In this document: piece after piece, positions 20,597 through 29,614 of the stretch
How the letters are laid out: the number at the start of each line of letters is the position of its first letter
How positions within the stretch are numbered: the stretch's first letter is position 1
Assembly: GCF_002313155.2 (NCBI RefSeq)
Contig: NZ_NWFK02000001.1
Span: 2,604,001-2,668,000, forward strand
Direction: 5' to 3'
DNA from: Psychrobacter sp. FDAARGOS_221
GTDB taxonomy: Bacteria; Pseudomonadota; Gammaproteobacteria; Pseudomonadales; Moraxellaceae
Length of the DNA: 64,000 nucleotides
Notes under the pieces: model-generated
The model's database searches: none
Seen by the model: the letters and a program-made list of their open reading frames with translations, nothing else
Told to the model about the DNA's origin: nothing
Translations under genes and position numbers: made by a program

Positions 20597-20634
20597 ATAA
20601 AAAAATCCCCGTAAAATTTACGGGGATTTTTTTA
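20597..20634. terminator. Bidirectional terminator between ompW and hemB
   Basis: AAAAAATCCCCGTAAA pairs with TTTACGGGGATTTTTT around a short AT loop, with A and T runs on both sides. It sits between the convergent ompW and hemB genes and can serve both. Confidence 0.92.
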
Positions 20635-20753
20635 TTCTCTATTAGGGTTAAATAACTGATTTGGCTGTACTAACTTGGCTGACTAATACTGTAGCATCAA
20701 AGCGCTTACAAGATTTAGCCAGCCAACTACTGCATGTTGTTTTTTCAACTATC

Positions 20754-22151
<1,398 letters not shown>

Positions 22152-23297
22152 ATGGGCAATCAAAAGCCAGATCAGAACATGATTAATATTAAGCGCAGAC
22201 AGCTGTTAACCTACACCTTACTAGGTGCAAGTGGTGCTAATGGCTTAAGTGCAGCCAGTGCGCAAAATAGTAGCTCCTTTGCTATTAATCCAAACAGCGC
22301 GGCCTTTTATCCGACAGTTGATACCTCAACGGCTGTGGCGACGCGTCTATTTTCATGCTCTAACCTGGTCCCTGACCCCAGTCCGAATGACTCAGTAATA
22401 AGACGCATGGCGCAAGCGGGGTTTGTTATTGAAAATGGTGATATTGTGCCGCGTAGACACCTTCGCTTTGGTGGTACTGATGAGCAGCGCGCCAATGATT
22501 TGCAGCAGGTAGCAAACGAACAAGTAGCCACACCTAAGCTGCTATGGGCGGTGCGCGGTGGCTATGGCGCAATGAGACTGCTAGAATCTGTCGATTGGCA
22601 GCGACTGGGGCAGGTGATGCGGGAGCGCGGTACTATATTGGCCGGCTTTAGTGATGTGACTGCCATACAGTGTGCGCTGCTGGCGCAAGGCGGCATGAGC
22701 AGCTTGGCAGCACCGATGCTGTATAGTGAATTTAACAAACCCGAGCCTGACCAAGTCAGCTGTCAAGGTTTTGTCGATGCTTTAACCAATCCCAATCTAA
22801 CCATTAAGCTAAAAGATGCTGCACCAGTCGGATCAGAAACATCACTATCCGGTGTATTGTGGGGCGGTAATCTTAGCGTGGTCGCTGCGTTAGCAGGCAC
22901 TGATTATATGCCAAATCCAGACGGCGGTATTGTATTCTTAGAAGAAGTGGGTGAGCAGCCATTTCGTATTGAGCGTATGCTGTATAGCTTGTATTTGTCT
23001 GGTGTCTTTAACAATCAACAAGCCATCGTATTGGGTAGCTTTAGCAATGTCGGCACTGATGGCTATAACAGTAGCTATGGGCTATCTGAAGTCATCAAGC
23101 AGCTGCAACAGATGACTAAATTACCAGTGTATACCGGTCTGCCGTTTGGGCATACACCCAATAAGCACAGCTTTCCATTGGGAGCGCAGTGTCAGCTAAA
23201 CGCCACGTCTGAGGGCGTAACTCTAAAGTTTAGCGGTTATCCTGTGATTGACAGTCGTCGTATCAATGCCCAAGCCCTGTGGGAGACGCCTTTATAA
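22152..23297 (+). CDS. LD-carboxypeptidase (peptidase S66, LdcA-like), probable Tat export
   Basis: Serine LD-carboxypeptidase that removes the terminal D-Ala from murein tetrapeptides in peptidoglycan recycling. Of 381 residues, the first 40 look like a Tat signal: twin Arg in KRRQLL (residues 15-16), a hydrophobic stretch, and a site near ASA. This is unusual, since the classical LdcA is cytoplasmic. Family features are VRGGYGAMRLLE, the nucleophile Ser in GFSDVTAIQCAL, LWGGNLSVVAAL, the catalytic Glu in FLEEVGEQPFRIERML, and the catalytic His in GLPFGHTPNKHSFPLG. AGAAGAAGG precedes the ATG. It appears monocistronic. It could act in the periplasm on murein or as a microcin C7 self-immunity-type enzyme (MccF relatives share the fold), but the LdcA assignment fits better. 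Confidence 0.9.
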   Translation: MGNQKPDQNMINIKRRQLLTYTLLGASGANGLSAASAQNSSSFAINPNSAAFYPTVDTSTAVATRLFSCSNLVPDPSPNDSVIRRMAQAGFVIENGDIVPRRHLRFGGTDEQRANDLQQVANEQVATPKLLWAVRGGYGAMRLLESVDWQRLGQVMRERGTILAGFSDVTAIQCALLAQGGMSSLAAPMLYSEFNKPEPDQVSCQGFVDALTNPNLTIKLKDAAPVGSETSLSGVLWGGNLSVVAALAGTDYMPNPDGGIVFLEEVGEQPFRIERMLYSLYLSGVFNNQQAIVLGSFSNVGTDGYNSSYGLSEVIKQLQQMTKLPVYTGLPFGHTPNKHSFPLGAQCQLNATSEGVTLKFSGYPVIDSRRINAQALWETPL

Positions 23298-23516
23298 AAG
23301 CAGATAGCCGTTAATACAGACAGTCATTAACAAGTCATAACACCGTTATAAAAGCAAACAATCGTTTGGTTATAGCCAATCTGCATATGCTTATGCCCAA
23401 TTGTCGCCAATACTGGCTTTAAGTTTATAAATTTAGCACTATGATAGAGCCACTATACTGATGCGTGTTTTACAACACCATTATTTATTGACAAGCGATT
23501 GTTTTTTGAGGCGATT

Positions 23517-24776
23517 ATGAAAACATCACAAACGGTTCATGTGACGGATATACCGTCAAGCCGTCCATCCGCATCCTCCTTGCAGCTTGCTGCACCACAA
23601 AAAGGCTTGGTGGCTGGCGGCAGCTTGGTAGGGCTGGCATTGGTAGTTTATTTGTTTGCGACCCAGCAACTGTCACAACCGATATTAATGATATTGGGCT
23701 TTTTACTCGGATTTACTTTATTTCATGCCCGTTTTGGGTTTACCTCTGCTTTTCGGCGCATGACCTCAGTGGGTAACGGCCAAGCCCTGCGTGCGCATAT
23801 GCTAATGCTGGCCATTGCAGTGAGCTTGTTTGCGCCTATTTTGGCGTATGGCATCAGCTTCTTTGGCGGCCCGGTTGCCGGTTATGTGGCGCCAGTGGGG
23901 GTAAGCTTACTGGTTGGCTCATTTATGTTCGGTATTGGGATGCAGCTGGGTGGCGGTTGTGCGTCAGGCACCTTATATGCAGTCGGCGGCGGTCGCTCGG
24001 TGATGTTTATTACCTTAATTTTCTTTATTATCGGCGCAACCATTGGCGCCTACCACTTACCGTTTTGGACAGAAGAGATGCCGTCAATGGGCGCTTATTC
24101 GCTAGCGACCTCGACCGGCCTTGGCTATGGCGGCGCTTGGGCTGTATCTCTTGTGTTGTTTGCTTTGATTGCCTGGATAACTTGGGTGATCGAGAAGAAG
24201 AAACATGCGCCCAAAATGGCACCACTGCCAACAGCACAAGGCTGGGTACGTATCTTTCGTGGTGCATGGCCTTTATTTGCGGCAGCCATCGTGTTGGCGG
24301 TGCTTAATGCGTTAACTTTAATGACCCGTGGCGAGCCTTGGGGTGTAACCTCAGCCTTTGCCCTGTGGGGCTCTAAGATTGCCAGTCTCGGCGGCTTTGA
24401 TGTGGCCAACTGGGGCTATTGGCAAGGCGATAATGCGGCTGCTTTACAGTCGTCTATCTTTGCTGATTCAACCACTGTATTAAACTTTGGCATTATGATC
24501 GGTGCGTTTGTGGCATCGGCTGCTGGCGGTTTGTTTAAGTTTACTCAGATTACTTTTGGTAATTTCTTGGCCTCAGTAATTGGCGGTTTGTTAATGGGCT
24601 ATGGCGCACGTTTGGCATTTGGCTGTAACATTGGTGCTTACTTCGGTGGTATCGCCTCGTTTAGTTTGCATGGCTATATTTGGGGTGTATTGGCGATGGC
24701 AGGTACTTTTTTAGCCTTATATCTGCGTCCTATATTTGGTTTGTCTGTGCCGAAGATTACCGATTCGTTTTGCTAG
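23517..24776 (+). CDS. YeeE/YedE-family sulfur (thiosulfate-type) transporter
   Basis: Polytopic inner-membrane protein, 419 residues and about ten helices, made of two YeeE/YedE (DUF395) halves. Homologues such as TsuA import thiosulfate through conserved membrane cysteines; here they are in LGGGCASGTLYAVGGG (first half) and ARLAFGCNIGAYFGGIAS (second half). The start is ATG 23517, since GAGGCG precedes it by about 6 bp; a TTG at 23499 would add six residues. The N-terminal 35 residues are cytoplasmic and Ser-rich. No tusA/yeeD gene adjoins, although these often travel with the transporter. It ends in a terminator (24817-24849) that marks the edge of the accessory island. Confidence 0.9.
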   Translation: MKTSQTVHVTDIPSSRPSASSLQLAAPQKGLVAGGSLVGLALVVYLFATQQLSQPILMILGFLLGFTLFHARFGFTSAFRRMTSVGNGQALRAHMLMLAIAVSLFAPILAYGISFFGGPVAGYVAPVGVSLLVGSFMFGIGMQLGGGCASGTLYAVGGGRSVMFITLIFFIIGATIGAYHLPFWTEEMPSMGAYSLATSTGLGYGGAWAVSLVLFALIAWITWVIEKKKHAPKMAPLPTAQGWVRIFRGAWPLFAAAIVLAVLNALTLMTRGEPWGVTSAFALWGSKIASLGGFDVANWGYWQGDNAAALQSSIFADSTTVLNFGIMIGAFVASAAGGLFKFTQITFGNFLASVIGGLLMGYGARLAFGCNIGAYFGGIASFSLHGYIWGVLAMAGTFLALYLRPIFGLSVPKITDSFC

Positions 24777-24816
24777 CCATCGTTTGGTTTAGCAATAAAT
24801 CTAGTAGTGTTAACTT

Positions 24817-24849
24817 AAAAAGAGCTGAAAGATTCAGCTCTTTTTTTAT
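24817..24849 (+). terminator. Terminator after the YeeE/YedE gene
   Basis: AGAGCTGAA and TTCAGCTCT form a perfect 9-bp stem with a 3-nt loop, followed by a T run. It lies 40 bp after the stop codon. Confidence 0.92.
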
Positions 24850-24995
24850 GCTAAATACAAACTGGCTGTGTTATGTTTGCTTAAGCGAATTTAATTCTAT
24901 GAGCTAAGATAAATGTTGTTTTTATAAATCAAACTATGATAAATCAAGCTGGTATTAAATCCATTCAAAATATAACGGAGAAGGATAAATAATAT

Positions 24996-25271
24996 ATGGA
25001 TACAGTCATAATTATGGTCTGTACCGCAGTTATTATAATGTGGAGAATTAAAGGCCATCCTTATTTAACTGCTATTATTAAATGTTTCATATTCGCCCTA
25101 GGTATATTTTTAAGTGATGTAGGCTCGTATCAACAACAAAACATGACATTAGAGGTTTTAAAAAAAGATTTGATATTTTGCTTACTGATATTTTTAGTAC
25201 TAGTACCAATTACGTTGTTTAGTGTTAAGGTCCGGCAGATCATTAGAGAAGACTTAGATAATCCTCAGTGA
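24996..25271 (+). CDS. Small membrane protein, unknown function
   Basis: A 91-residue protein with three hydrophobic segments (residues 1-17, about 26-40 and 58-77) and a charged C-terminal tail (VRQIIREDLDNPQ). GGAGAAGG at about 24978-24985 is a convincing ribosome binding site. No family is recognised. It opens the toxin/immunity island, and small membrane proteins in such places are often immunity factors, so that role is possible but unproven. Base composition is AT-rich like the rest of the island. Confidence 0.6.
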   Translation: MDTVIIMVCTAVIIMWRIKGHPYLTAIIKCFIFALGIFLSDVGSYQQQNMTLEVLKKDLIFCLLIFLVLVPITLFSVKVRQIIREDLDNPQ

Positions 25272-25329
25272 ATAAACAATACTAGAATAAGGGTATTTAA
25301 ATGTCAGCAACCCGTAGATTGAAACTAAA

Positions 25330-25549
25330 ATGAAAAAAAGTAAGTTACTGATTTTTGGAGTAGGGGTGCTGATATTGTTATTAGCATACCCGCTAATTAT
25401 TAGAGTTGTACTATCTACGATGAGCCTTTGAGTGAGAGTAAAGTTATCACTACGAGCTATTTAATATGACAAGCTAAATAAGATTCCGAAAGTTTTTAAT
25501 CCTGAAACAGGACTTTCATCTCCTATAAAACCTAAGCAGAAGAAATAAG
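25330..25549 (+). pseudogene. Frameshifted single-TM protein remnant
   Basis: ATG 25330 opens a 33-codon frame (MKKSKLLIFGVGVLILLLAY, one membrane helix) that stops at 25431. A different frame carries on with DEPLSESKVITTSYLI, then, after more stops, KIPKVFNPETGLSSPIKPKQ and ends at TAA 25549. The pieces read like one small membrane-anchored protein broken by frameshifts and stops. AGAAATAAGAGG after the end serves the next gene. No family is recognised; it may be a decayed immunity or toxin-associated protein. Confidence 0.45.
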
Positions 25550-25559
25550 AGGTATTATT

Positions 25560-25787
25560 ATGAAAGAGTATTTAACACATGAAGAAGCTTATAAAGCGAT
25601 GTTCGTTTTTTTAGAGAGTTATTATGATAGGTCAAAGTCTGATGATATAGGTGGGCTTTTAGGTTCCATGTCTTTAGTTGAAGGAAAGCCAATTGATCAA
25701 GCGCTTTGGGATGACTGGTATGAAGCTATAGACACTTCACTTAAAGCCCATGATAGAGCAAAATTTGAACTATCAGATAAAAAATAA
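25560..25787 (+). CDS. Small acidic cytoplasmic protein, candidate immunity factor
   Basis: A 75-residue acidic protein, MKEYLTHEEAYKAMFVFLES at its start, with the central SKSDDIGGLLGSMSL and the Trp-rich ALWDDWYEAID. The pattern (MF.FLE.YY.R..SDDIG.LLG.M) is one I associate with a widespread family of short uncharacterised proteins found beside Rhs/CDI loci; that is memory, not a search. AGAGG precedes the ATG by about 7 bp. It lies directly before the CdiA-like pre-toxin segment at 25788 and likely belonged to an upstream toxin cassette whose toxin is gone. Confidence 0.65.
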   Translation: MKEYLTHEEAYKAMFVFLESYYDRSKSDDIGGLLGSMSLVEGKPIDQALWDDWYEAIDTSLKAHDRAKFELSDKK

Positions 25788-26258
25788 GATTACTATTGTT
25801 TTCAAAATCAAAATACAGACCTTGCAGGGGTTAATAGCCCACAGCATCTACTCGCTCATGCCATATTAGGTGCAGCAGTGAGCTATGCTACTGGCAATGA
25901 TATGGTTACTGGTGGATTGGGTGCCAGTGCTGGAGAAGGAACAGCTATTCTATTAACTAAATATATCTACAAAGTAGATAGCCCAAGTGAATTGACCGCT
26001 GAACAAAAGGATACCATAAGTAATATCACTACTTTAGCAGGAGTGGCGATTGGCTCTACCACAGGAGAAGTTACTGATGCAGTGAATGCGGGTGAAACGG
26101 CTAAGGTGGCGGTTGAGGATAATTATTTAACAGAAGCTCAGGATCGCTCATACTCCATACTACATAATTCTCAAAATGAGCTAAGAATATTAACATTTGT
26201 AATTGGTTTGATTGGCGCAGGTGTAGCTGAATTTACTTCATTAAAAATAAGCTGTTGA
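25788..26258 (+). pseudogene. Headless CdiA/FHA fragment: pre-toxin VENN-type region
   Basis: The frame opens after a stop at 25785 without a start codon and reads NSPQHLLAHAILGAAVSYAT, GGLGASAGEG, SELTAEQKDTISNITTLAGV, TGEVTDAVNAGETAKVAVEDN. This matches the pre-toxin region of contact-dependent inhibition exoproteins (CdiA, MafB-like), where the VENN motif, here VEDN, marks the toxin junction. After it comes YLTEAQDRSYSILHNSQNEL and a hydrophobic tail (ILTFVIGLIGAGVAEF). The huge N-terminal secretion and stick regions are absent and no CdiB is near, so it is a displaced C-terminal cassette. Translation from GTG 25878 (126 residues) is possible but has no good ribosome binding site. Confidence 0.75.
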
Positions 26259-26287
26259 TATCTTATCTTTAGTTTAAATGATAGTAG

Positions 26288-26354
26288 TCTGGGTTTTTAG
26301 CTCAGCCTTCTTTGAGTAAAGGATTCTATAAGTTATGCAGGATAATCATAAATT
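26288..26354 (+). repeat. Island module copy A: terminator plus leader plus start codon
   Basis: Copy A of a repeated intergenic module: a hairpin related to GGCTGGGC...GCTCAGCC, a T-rich stretch, GAGTAAAGGATTCTATA and an ATG (26335) that starts MQDNHKL. This copy's hairpin has diverged (TCTGGGTTTTTAGCTCAGCC). The ATG opens a 25-codon frame ending at 26412, probably the truncated start of a lost gene. Copies B and C are at 29462 and 30268. Confidence 0.8.
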
Positions 26355-26414
26355 AAAAGCTTATCATCAACTAATGAAATATAAAAAAATTTTATATGTT
26401 TACCATTTCTGACT

Positions 26415-26645
26415 ATGTTTTTAGGCATAAATATATTAGAAATACTAAATTTACCGATAGTTATTTTAATTATTATATTAGCAATTCAGTTATATATCAG
26501 TATGTTTATTTTTCTCTCAAAAAATATCTGCCCGTGGTGTGGGCTTCCTTTTTTTGCTTTCGGCAAGTATGGTTTGAGTTGGAATGGCATTAAGTTTATT
26601 TTTCAAAAAAAATGTATAAATTGTCAACAGCCAGATATTGAGTAG
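26415..26645 (+). CDS. Small membrane protein with CxxC pairs, copy 1
   Basis: A 76-residue protein with one strong membrane helix (LNLPIVILIIILAIQLYISM, about 11-33) followed by ICPWCGLPFFAFGKYG and KKCINCQQPD. The two CxxC pairs could bind zinc as a small ribbon. About 50 N-terminal residues and some 190 bp of DNA, including 30 bp upstream of the start, recur at 27513-27706, where they are fused to a different C-terminus. The ribosome binding site is poor. It may be a membrane immunity protein; no family is recognised. Confidence 0.5.
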   Translation: MFLGINILEILNLPIVILIIILAIQLYISMFIFLSKNICPWCGLPFFAFGKYGLSWNGIKFIFQKKCINCQQPDIE

Positions 26646-26647
26646 GT

Positions 26648-26728
26648 TGGAACAAGGTTTATAAGGCTGAAAGACGCTATCATTCTTTTAGTGATATGAC
26701 ATCTGTCGAGTATAGGCAGGAGGCTTAG
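26648..26728 (+). pseudogene. Transposase C-terminal scar (IS3-type)
   Basis: A 26-codon stretch reads YKAERRYHSFSDMTSVEYRQ and ends at TAG 26728. This resembles the last residues of IS3-family OrfB proteins (RRxHS...M(T/S)P.EYR). Nothing else of the element is recognisable. It marks an old insertion between immunity-type genes. Confidence 0.5.
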
Positions 26729-26798
26729 CTGATGCTACACCGTTAATAAATTACGGCAAACGCCTTGGGGTAAATGTAATCATAAAGGGGTATAAATA

Positions 26799-27506
26799 AT
26801 GAGTTATAACGCATGCCTTGTTTTTAAGAAGAGCTTTCAAGATGCTAAAAAGGTCTGGGATTGTATTTCACCTCTAATGGTGTCAGAAAAAGTAGATGTT
26901 TTTAATTTTGAAAAAAATAAATTAACAAAAAACAAGGTAAGAATGCTAATTGCTAGTGATTTTAATGTGGAGTTTGACGGTTATGAAATCGATTTTACTT
27001 ATATTGCAAATAGTAAAATAAATATATTAATTATAAAAAATATAGAAATTGGTTTTAATGAGTTAGAGAATATATTGATACCTTTATTTAAGAGTTCGTA
27101 TTTTCTGCAAGGTCGAGTTTATGATGAAGATTATGATACATGGCAAAATATGGATGATGTTAGTTATTATGAAGTCAACGGAAGAAATTATTCAATGTTA
27201 CCAAAAAAAAGTAATAGACTACCTTATCCTTTAGATAGAACAATTATTGATACGTCTTCAAATCCTGGACGTTATACTTTTCACAACGGATACATCGAGT
27301 TTATTGGTTCTGTTATGTGGTTTAGTAAAGAGCTACTTGATTTATTACAATCAGATATAAAAGGACTAAAAGAACATAGTTTTATAAGCCTAGAAGATTG
27401 TGATAGTTATATTAAAATAACATCTCATGATCAACTGTTTCTTGAAAATGACGGCTCAGAAAATAAACAGTTTATTTTAAGAAAGTTAATATATCCAGTT
27501 TTCTAA
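26799..27506 (+). CDS. Hypothetical protein, candidate immunity protein
   Basis: A 235-residue, AT-rich-coded, soluble acidic protein with no signal peptide or membrane helix. AAAGGGG about 8 bp before the ATG is a good ribosome binding site. Visible segments are MSYNACLVFKKSFQDAKKVW, a run of alternating beta-like hydrophobic patches (KINILIIKNIEIGF), an acidic DEDYDTWQNMDDVSYYEVNG and a C-terminal LFLENDGSENKQF. No family was recognised. Its place among toxin tails and SUKH genes, its size and its low GC fit an immunity protein whose toxin has been lost; this is context only. Confidence 0.65.
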   Translation: MSYNACLVFKKSFQDAKKVWDCISPLMVSEKVDVFNFEKNKLTKNKVRMLIASDFNVEFDGYEIDFTYIANSKINILIIKNIEIGFNELENILIPLFKSSYFLQGRVYDEDYDTWQNMDDVSYYEVNGRNYSMLPKKSNRLPYPLDRTIIDTSSNPGRYTFHNGYIEFIGSVMWFSKELLDLLQSDIKGLKEHSFISLEDCDSYIKITSHDQLFLENDGSENKQFILRKLIYPVF

Positions 27507-27551
27507 ATTAATGGCATATAAAAAAATTTTATATGTTTGCCATTTCTGACT

Positions 27552-28031
27552 ATGATTTTAGGCATGACATTATTAGAAACACTAAATTTACCCATATATA
27601 TTTTAATTATTATATTAGCAATACAGTTATATATCAGCACCATATTCTTTTACTCAAAAAATATCTGCCCATGGTGTGGGCTCCCATTTTTTATTTTCGG
27701 CAAGTATAACGTCAGCACCAGTGCCCTTAATGAAAACAATGGTATTGTTAGGGGAGAGGGTCCTAATGGTGAATTAGGCAACAAGCCTGGCGTTTGTGCT
27801 GAACCTGCTTGTGCTATGGTAGCAGGTAATAACCCTAGCCCTGCTACGGGTTCGGCAACGCTATGGTGCGGAAAAGATGGCAATCCATATACAGATAAAG
27901 ATGCTGATATACTAGATAATCAACAGATGGACCCCTGTTTAACGTGCGCCGAACCAAACATTCAACAGATTTATCAAGATACAGCAATACCAAAACGACA
28001 AGGACCCAACCTTTTCAAAGGAGAAGAATAA
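27552..28031 (+). CDS. Chimeric ORF: membrane/CxxC head fused to a Cys-rich candidate toxin tail
   Basis: A 159-residue frame. Residues 1-50 copy the small membrane protein at 26415 (NLPIYILIIILAIQLYIS, ICPWCGLPFFIFGKY). After GKYN the sequence changes to a Gly/Asn/Pro-rich, cysteine-rich region: GEGPNGELGNKPGVCAEPAC, GNNPSPATGSATLWCGKDGN, DNQQMDPCLTCAEPN, ending KRQGPNLFKGEE. Its stop overlaps the next start (TAATG), so a SUKH-like gene is translationally coupled to it, the usual order for a toxin tip and its immunity gene. I infer that the second half is the end of a secreted effector to which the duplicated head was joined by recombination. The start ATG 27552 corresponds to copy 1; TTG 27537 is possible. 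Tail family unknown. Confidence 0.6.
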   Translation: MILGMTLLETLNLPIYILIIILAIQLYISTIFFYSKNICPWCGLPFFIFGKYNVSTSALNENNGIVRGEGPNGELGNKPGVCAEPACAMVAGNNPSPATGSATLWCGKDGNPYTDKDADILDNQQMDPCLTCAEPNIQQIYQDTAIPKRQGPNLFKGEE

Positions 28032-28687
28032 TGGACCTAGTCACCTATATCACAGAGCGTCTGATTTCTTATGCTGATGATATTGTGCCTGTCGATAGGC
28101 AGGAGATTATTGATTTTTTTGAATCTGAAAATGCCCCTTATCGTGAAGACCATGTTGATTTTTTAGCAAGGTTTGGGGGTAATCACTTTACCACTTTTTT
28201 GAAAAATCAAAATGCAAATTTTTCATTTCAGGAAATAAAAGAGCTGTATCAAGCTGATAAAGATTATCCTGATGAGGTTGAGCTGGCAGAGGGGTGTTGT
28301 CACTTTGCTAATCCATATGTTGATAATTGGTATTGTATTGAACAAGCCACAGGCATCATATATCGTGAAGCGGTGGATGAGGATAATAATCCGATATTAT
28401 CAGAGGTGGTATGGTGTAATATTAAAAGTTTATTGTTTATGTCTTCTTTGTACTATTTGGATAGAGTAGGTACTAGGTTATCCATAAAAGACAACTTAAC
28501 AGATGAGTTCGTTCAGATATTCCAAGATGAAAACAGAGGATATCGTTTGGATGTGTCGCTTTATGGGGCTTATTATATTAAAGAAGATATGTTCTATTAC
28601 CTATCATTAACGAGGAATTTTCTGACTCCAACCAAATTACACCCATGGTTTTACGAAGAACTAAAAAACTTTAAAGCCAGTCAATAA
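28031..28687 (+). CDS. SMI1/KNR4 (SUKH)-like immunity protein
   Basis: A 218-residue acidic cytoplasmic protein. The N-terminal part (ADDIVPVDRQEIIDFFESEN, DHVDFLARFGGNHFTTFL) has the SUKH pattern of an alpha segment, a D/P-rich turn, FL..(Y/F)GG and beta strands; later parts include YVDNWYCIEQATGIIYREAV and NRGYRLDVSLYGAYYIKEDM. SUKH proteins bind and neutralise diverse secreted nuclease and other toxins. AAAGGAGAAG lies just upstream and the ATG overlaps the stop of the Cys-rich chimeric ORF. About 250 bp of its 5' end are duplicated at 28724. The SUKH assignment is by pattern and moderately certain. Confidence 0.7.
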   Translation: MDLVTYITERLISYADDIVPVDRQEIIDFFESENAPYREDHVDFLARFGGNHFTTFLKNQNANFSFQEIKELYQADKDYPDEVELAEGCCHFANPYVDNWYCIEQATGIIYREAVDEDNNPILSEVVWCNIKSLLFMSSLYYLDRVGTRLSIKDNLTDEFVQIFQDENRGYRLDVSLYGAYYIKEDMFYYLSLTRNFLTPTKLHPWFYEELKNFKASQ

Positions 28688-28723
28688 CAACCCATTCTTT
28701 ATTTGTAGTAAGCAGGTTAAATA

Positions 28724-29023
28724 ATGGATCTAGTCACCTATATCACAGAGCATCTGATTTCGTATGCTGATGATATTGTGCCTGTCGATAGGCAGGAGAT
28801 TATTGATTTTTTTGAATCTGAAAATGCCCCTTATCGAGATGACCATGTTGATTATTTAGCAAGGTTTGGGGGCAACAATTTTACCAAGTTCTTAAGTAGT
28901 CAAGATGTGAATTTCACATTCAAAAAAATAAAAGAGCTGTATCAAGATACCAAAGATTATCCTGATGAGGTTGAACTGGCAGAAGAGATTAATCAGACTT
29001 TTTTAAGTGACAGCAACCCATAG
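28724..29023 (+). pseudogene. Truncated duplicate of the SUKH-like immunity gene
   Basis: Codons 1-86 repeat the gene at 28031 with a few changes (ERLISYADD becomes EHLISYADD; NQNANFSFQEIK becomes SQDVNFTFKKIK), then the sequence diverges after PDEVELAE and stops at 29023. The result is a 99-residue stub lacking the C-terminal 130 residues. Substitutions are scattered and the frame is open, so it is not very recent. The break joins directly to the next gene, suggesting replacement of the downstream part by recombination. It could still be made, but it lacks most of the fold. Confidence 0.75.
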
Positions 29024-29036
29024 TTTAGTAAACCCA

Positions 29037-29420
29037 ATGTTAAAAAAGTTAGATATAGAAGAGAAGTTGAGTTTATTGAGAGATCCGAAGATCAATATTC
29101 TAACTAAATATCAATTAGCTATTACCTTATCAGATACAAAGAATGAGCGAGTTTATTATGCATTATGTGAATTAATAAATGATAATGCTTATTTAAATAA
29201 AAGAGGGACTTTTGTACATTGTCTTCGTAACTATCCTCCTGAGAAGTCCTTTGATTTAGCCGTAGATTTAATTTTAAATGGAAACTTTGAGGTCTCACAT
29301 GAAGCATTTGAGATTATTGATCATTTTGAAAATAAAATAGAAGGTGAGAAAGTTAAATTAAACTACAACAAATTGATAGGCTTTTATAACAGTCATAAAA
29401 CAGTGAGGGTTGGCGTTTAA
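29037..29420 (+). CDS. HEAT-like repeat protein, candidate immunity protein
   Basis: A 127-residue all-helical protein from ATG 29037 (a GTG at 29007 would extend it into the preceding stub). The sequence shows repeated helix pairs: KLSLLRDPKINILTKYQLAI, ERVYYALCELINDNAYLNKR, SFDLAVDLILNGNFEVSHEA, a spacing typical of short HEAT or ARM-type repeats. No signal peptide. Such small helical-repeat proteins occur among immunity genes of polymorphic toxin loci; here it sits after the truncated SUKH duplicate and before repeat module B. Function unknown. Confidence 0.65.
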   Translation: MLKKLDIEEKLSLLRDPKINILTKYQLAITLSDTKNERVYYALCELINDNAYLNKRGTFVHCLRNYPPEKSFDLAVDLILNGNFEVSHEAFEIIDHFENKIEGEKVKLNYNKLIGFYNSHKTVRVGV

Positions 29421-29461
29421 GATTAATAGAAACAACATTGAAGATGTTTGATTAGAGTTGA

Positions 29462-29533
29462 TAGGCTGGGCATGTAGCTCAGCCTTTTTTGAGTAAAGGA
29501 TGATATAGGTTATGCAGGATAGTCATAAATTAA
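29462..29533 (+). repeat. Island module copy B: terminator plus leader plus start codon
   Basis: Contains AGGCTGGGCATGTAGCTCAG with CCTTTTTT (stem GGCTGGGC/GCTCAGCC and a T run), then GAGTAAAGGATGATATAGG and an ATG at 29512 that starts MQDSHKL, a 25-codon frame ending at 29589. It terminates the preceding gene and carries a leader shared with copies A and C. Confidence 0.85.
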
Positions 29534-29614
29534 CAATGCATGAGATTGAGTTTAAAGCAATACCATTCGACTATAAAATACTAATATAAGTATCATCGAT
29601 AAGGCAGATGAACA

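Noticed and set aside
23957..24409. Overlapping frames on both strands within the YeeE/YedE gene
   Set aside because: GC-rich codon shadows with no conserved content; the membrane protein frame is clearly the real one.
28272..28469. 65-codon frame inside the SUKH-like gene
   Set aside because: Out-of-frame shadow of a well-supported gene.
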